This document shows, piece by piece, positions 6,133 to 6,342 of a stretch of DNA of 6,342 nucleotides (positions within the stretch are counted from its first letter, which is position 1; each line of letters begins with the position of its first letter). The stretch comes from Chloroflexota bacterium (GTDB lineage: Bacteria > Chloroflexota > Dormibacteria > Dormibacterales > Dormibacteraceae). The DNA lies in assembly GCA_005880525.1 (NCBI GenBank), contig VBFW01000123.1:1-6342 (forward strand), given 5' to 3'. The notes beneath the pieces were generated by a model. That model searched no databases. It was not told the origin of the DNA and saw only the letters and a list, made by a program, of their open reading frames with translations. The translations under genes were made by a program, and so were the position numbers.

Positions 6133-6158
6133 TCGAATTGTAAAAACGCCCAATTCGA
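6133..6158. promoter_or_regulatory. AT-rich inverted repeat, possible operator or promoter region for the pbp-otsA-otsB operon
   Basis: TCGAATTG (6133-6140) and CAATTCGA (6151-6158) are perfect eight-base inverted arms around ten bases containing AAAAA. This is the most AT-rich patch in the 136-base gap between the CAP-domain gene and the penicillin-binding protein gene. On the minus strand one arm contains TACAAT (6142-6137), a good -10 hexamer. Seventeen bases further up, only TCTGAG (6165-6160) is available as a -35, which is poor. A start of transcription near 6130 would leave a leader of about 80 bases. Binding by a dimeric regulator is an inference from symmetry. Confidence 0.4.
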
Positions 6159-6186
6159 TCTCAGACGAGGCGGGATTAGCCCGGTT

Positions 6187-6342
6187 TTAGGAGAACTCCA
6201 CGGCGATGTAAGCGGCCCCGTTTGCGCCCCTTGCCCAGGCAGTGCCGACGTAGTGGTACGGACCCATGATGTTGGCCCGGTGCTCGGGGCTGTTCATGAA
6301 CATCGTGTTCAGCTGCGTGTCGTTGACGCCGCCGCTCCACCA
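6187..6342 (-). CDS. C-terminal end of a CAP/SCP-domain (YkwD-like) protein, 5' end outside the window
   Basis: On the minus strand the frame from base 6342 is open for 51 residues to a TAA at 6189-6187. It contains FMNSPEHRANIM (15-26), followed by YVGTA (31-35) and a closing YIAVEFS (45-51). This is the end of the cysteine-rich-secretory/PR-1 (CAP) domain seen in bacterial YkwD-like proteins, where S-x-x-H-R-x-N-I/L precedes G-V/T-A and a final aromatic strand; the His of PEHR is one of the conserved cavity residues. Such proteins are usually secreted or surface-bound. Their function in bacteria is poorly known, with lipid or wall-ligand binding proposed. The signal peptide and the first half of the domain are missing. 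It shares its strand with the downstream penicillin-binding protein gene, separated by 136 bases, so it need not be in the same operon. No convincing terminator follows; only a four-pair hairpin (6171-6183) is seen. Confidence 0.85.
   Translation of the reverse strand, partial: WWSGGVNDTQLNTMFMNSPEHRANIMGPYHYVGTAWARGANGAAYIAVEFS

Noticed and set aside
4119..6143. A 674-codon open frame on the plus strand opposite the penicillin-binding protein gene
   Set aside because: Its first codon position pairs with the third position of the penicillin-binding protein codons, which are mostly G or C, so stops are rare by composition. The translation is rich in Val, Arg, Asp and His and has no recognisable domain.
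6171..6184. CGGG-ATTAG-CCCG hairpin after the CAP-domain gene as a terminator
   Set aside because: Only four pairs, and the minus strand has no T run after it.

Overview
This is a GC-rich bacterial chromosome segment. Long open antisense frames lie opposite every real gene, as expected when third codon positions are mostly G or C. The gene set is two secreted DUF1906 (Rv2525c-like) proteins, a YggT-family membrane protein, trehalose-phosphate genes, a class A penicillin-binding protein with a Pro/Ser tail, and a CAP-domain protein. This suggests a high-GC bacterium of the Terrabacteria kind, such as Actinomycetota, Chloroflexota or Dormibacterota. That placement is an inference; no rRNA or marker gene in the window fixes the phylum.

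Layout, plus strand (1-1598): the 3' end of a DUF1906 gene (2-175); a compact intrinsic terminator (192-217); a YggT-family membrane protein gene (271-759); and a second, nearly complete DUF1906 gene (885-1598). The two DUF1906 proteins align over their last 57 residues and end in the same FPFWWP, so they are paralogs on either side of the YggT gene. The second copy has an oddity. A good signal peptide is encoded in frame just before its first usable start codon, but the stretch between it and the upstream stop contains no ATG, GTG or TTG.

Layout, minus strand (1643-6342): a short C-rich/G-rich palindrome (1613-1635) separates the convergent gene groups. Read in transcription order, the minus strand carries the 3' end of a CAP/SCP-domain gene (6342-6187), an intergenic region with an AT-rich dyad and a possible -10 box, a class A penicillin-binding protein (6050-3990, TTG start with a strong Shine-Dalgarno), otsA (3977-2427) and otsB (2392-1643). 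The last three are packed with gaps of 12 and 34 nt and are probably one operon.

OtsA would make trehalose 6-phosphate from a nucleotide-sugar donor and glucose 6-phosphate, and OtsB would dephosphorylate it to trehalose. The penicillin-binding protein polymerises and cross-links peptidoglycan. With the secreted DUF1906 and CAP proteins, the window looks like an envelope and osmotic or desiccation-stress neighbourhood. I found no clear new system. The points most worth checking are the missing start codon of the second DUF1906 gene, the DUF1906-YggT-DUF1906 arrangement, the divergent motifs in OtsA, and the coupling of a cell-wall synthase to trehalose genes. No RNA gene, CRISPR array or insertion sequence was seen.
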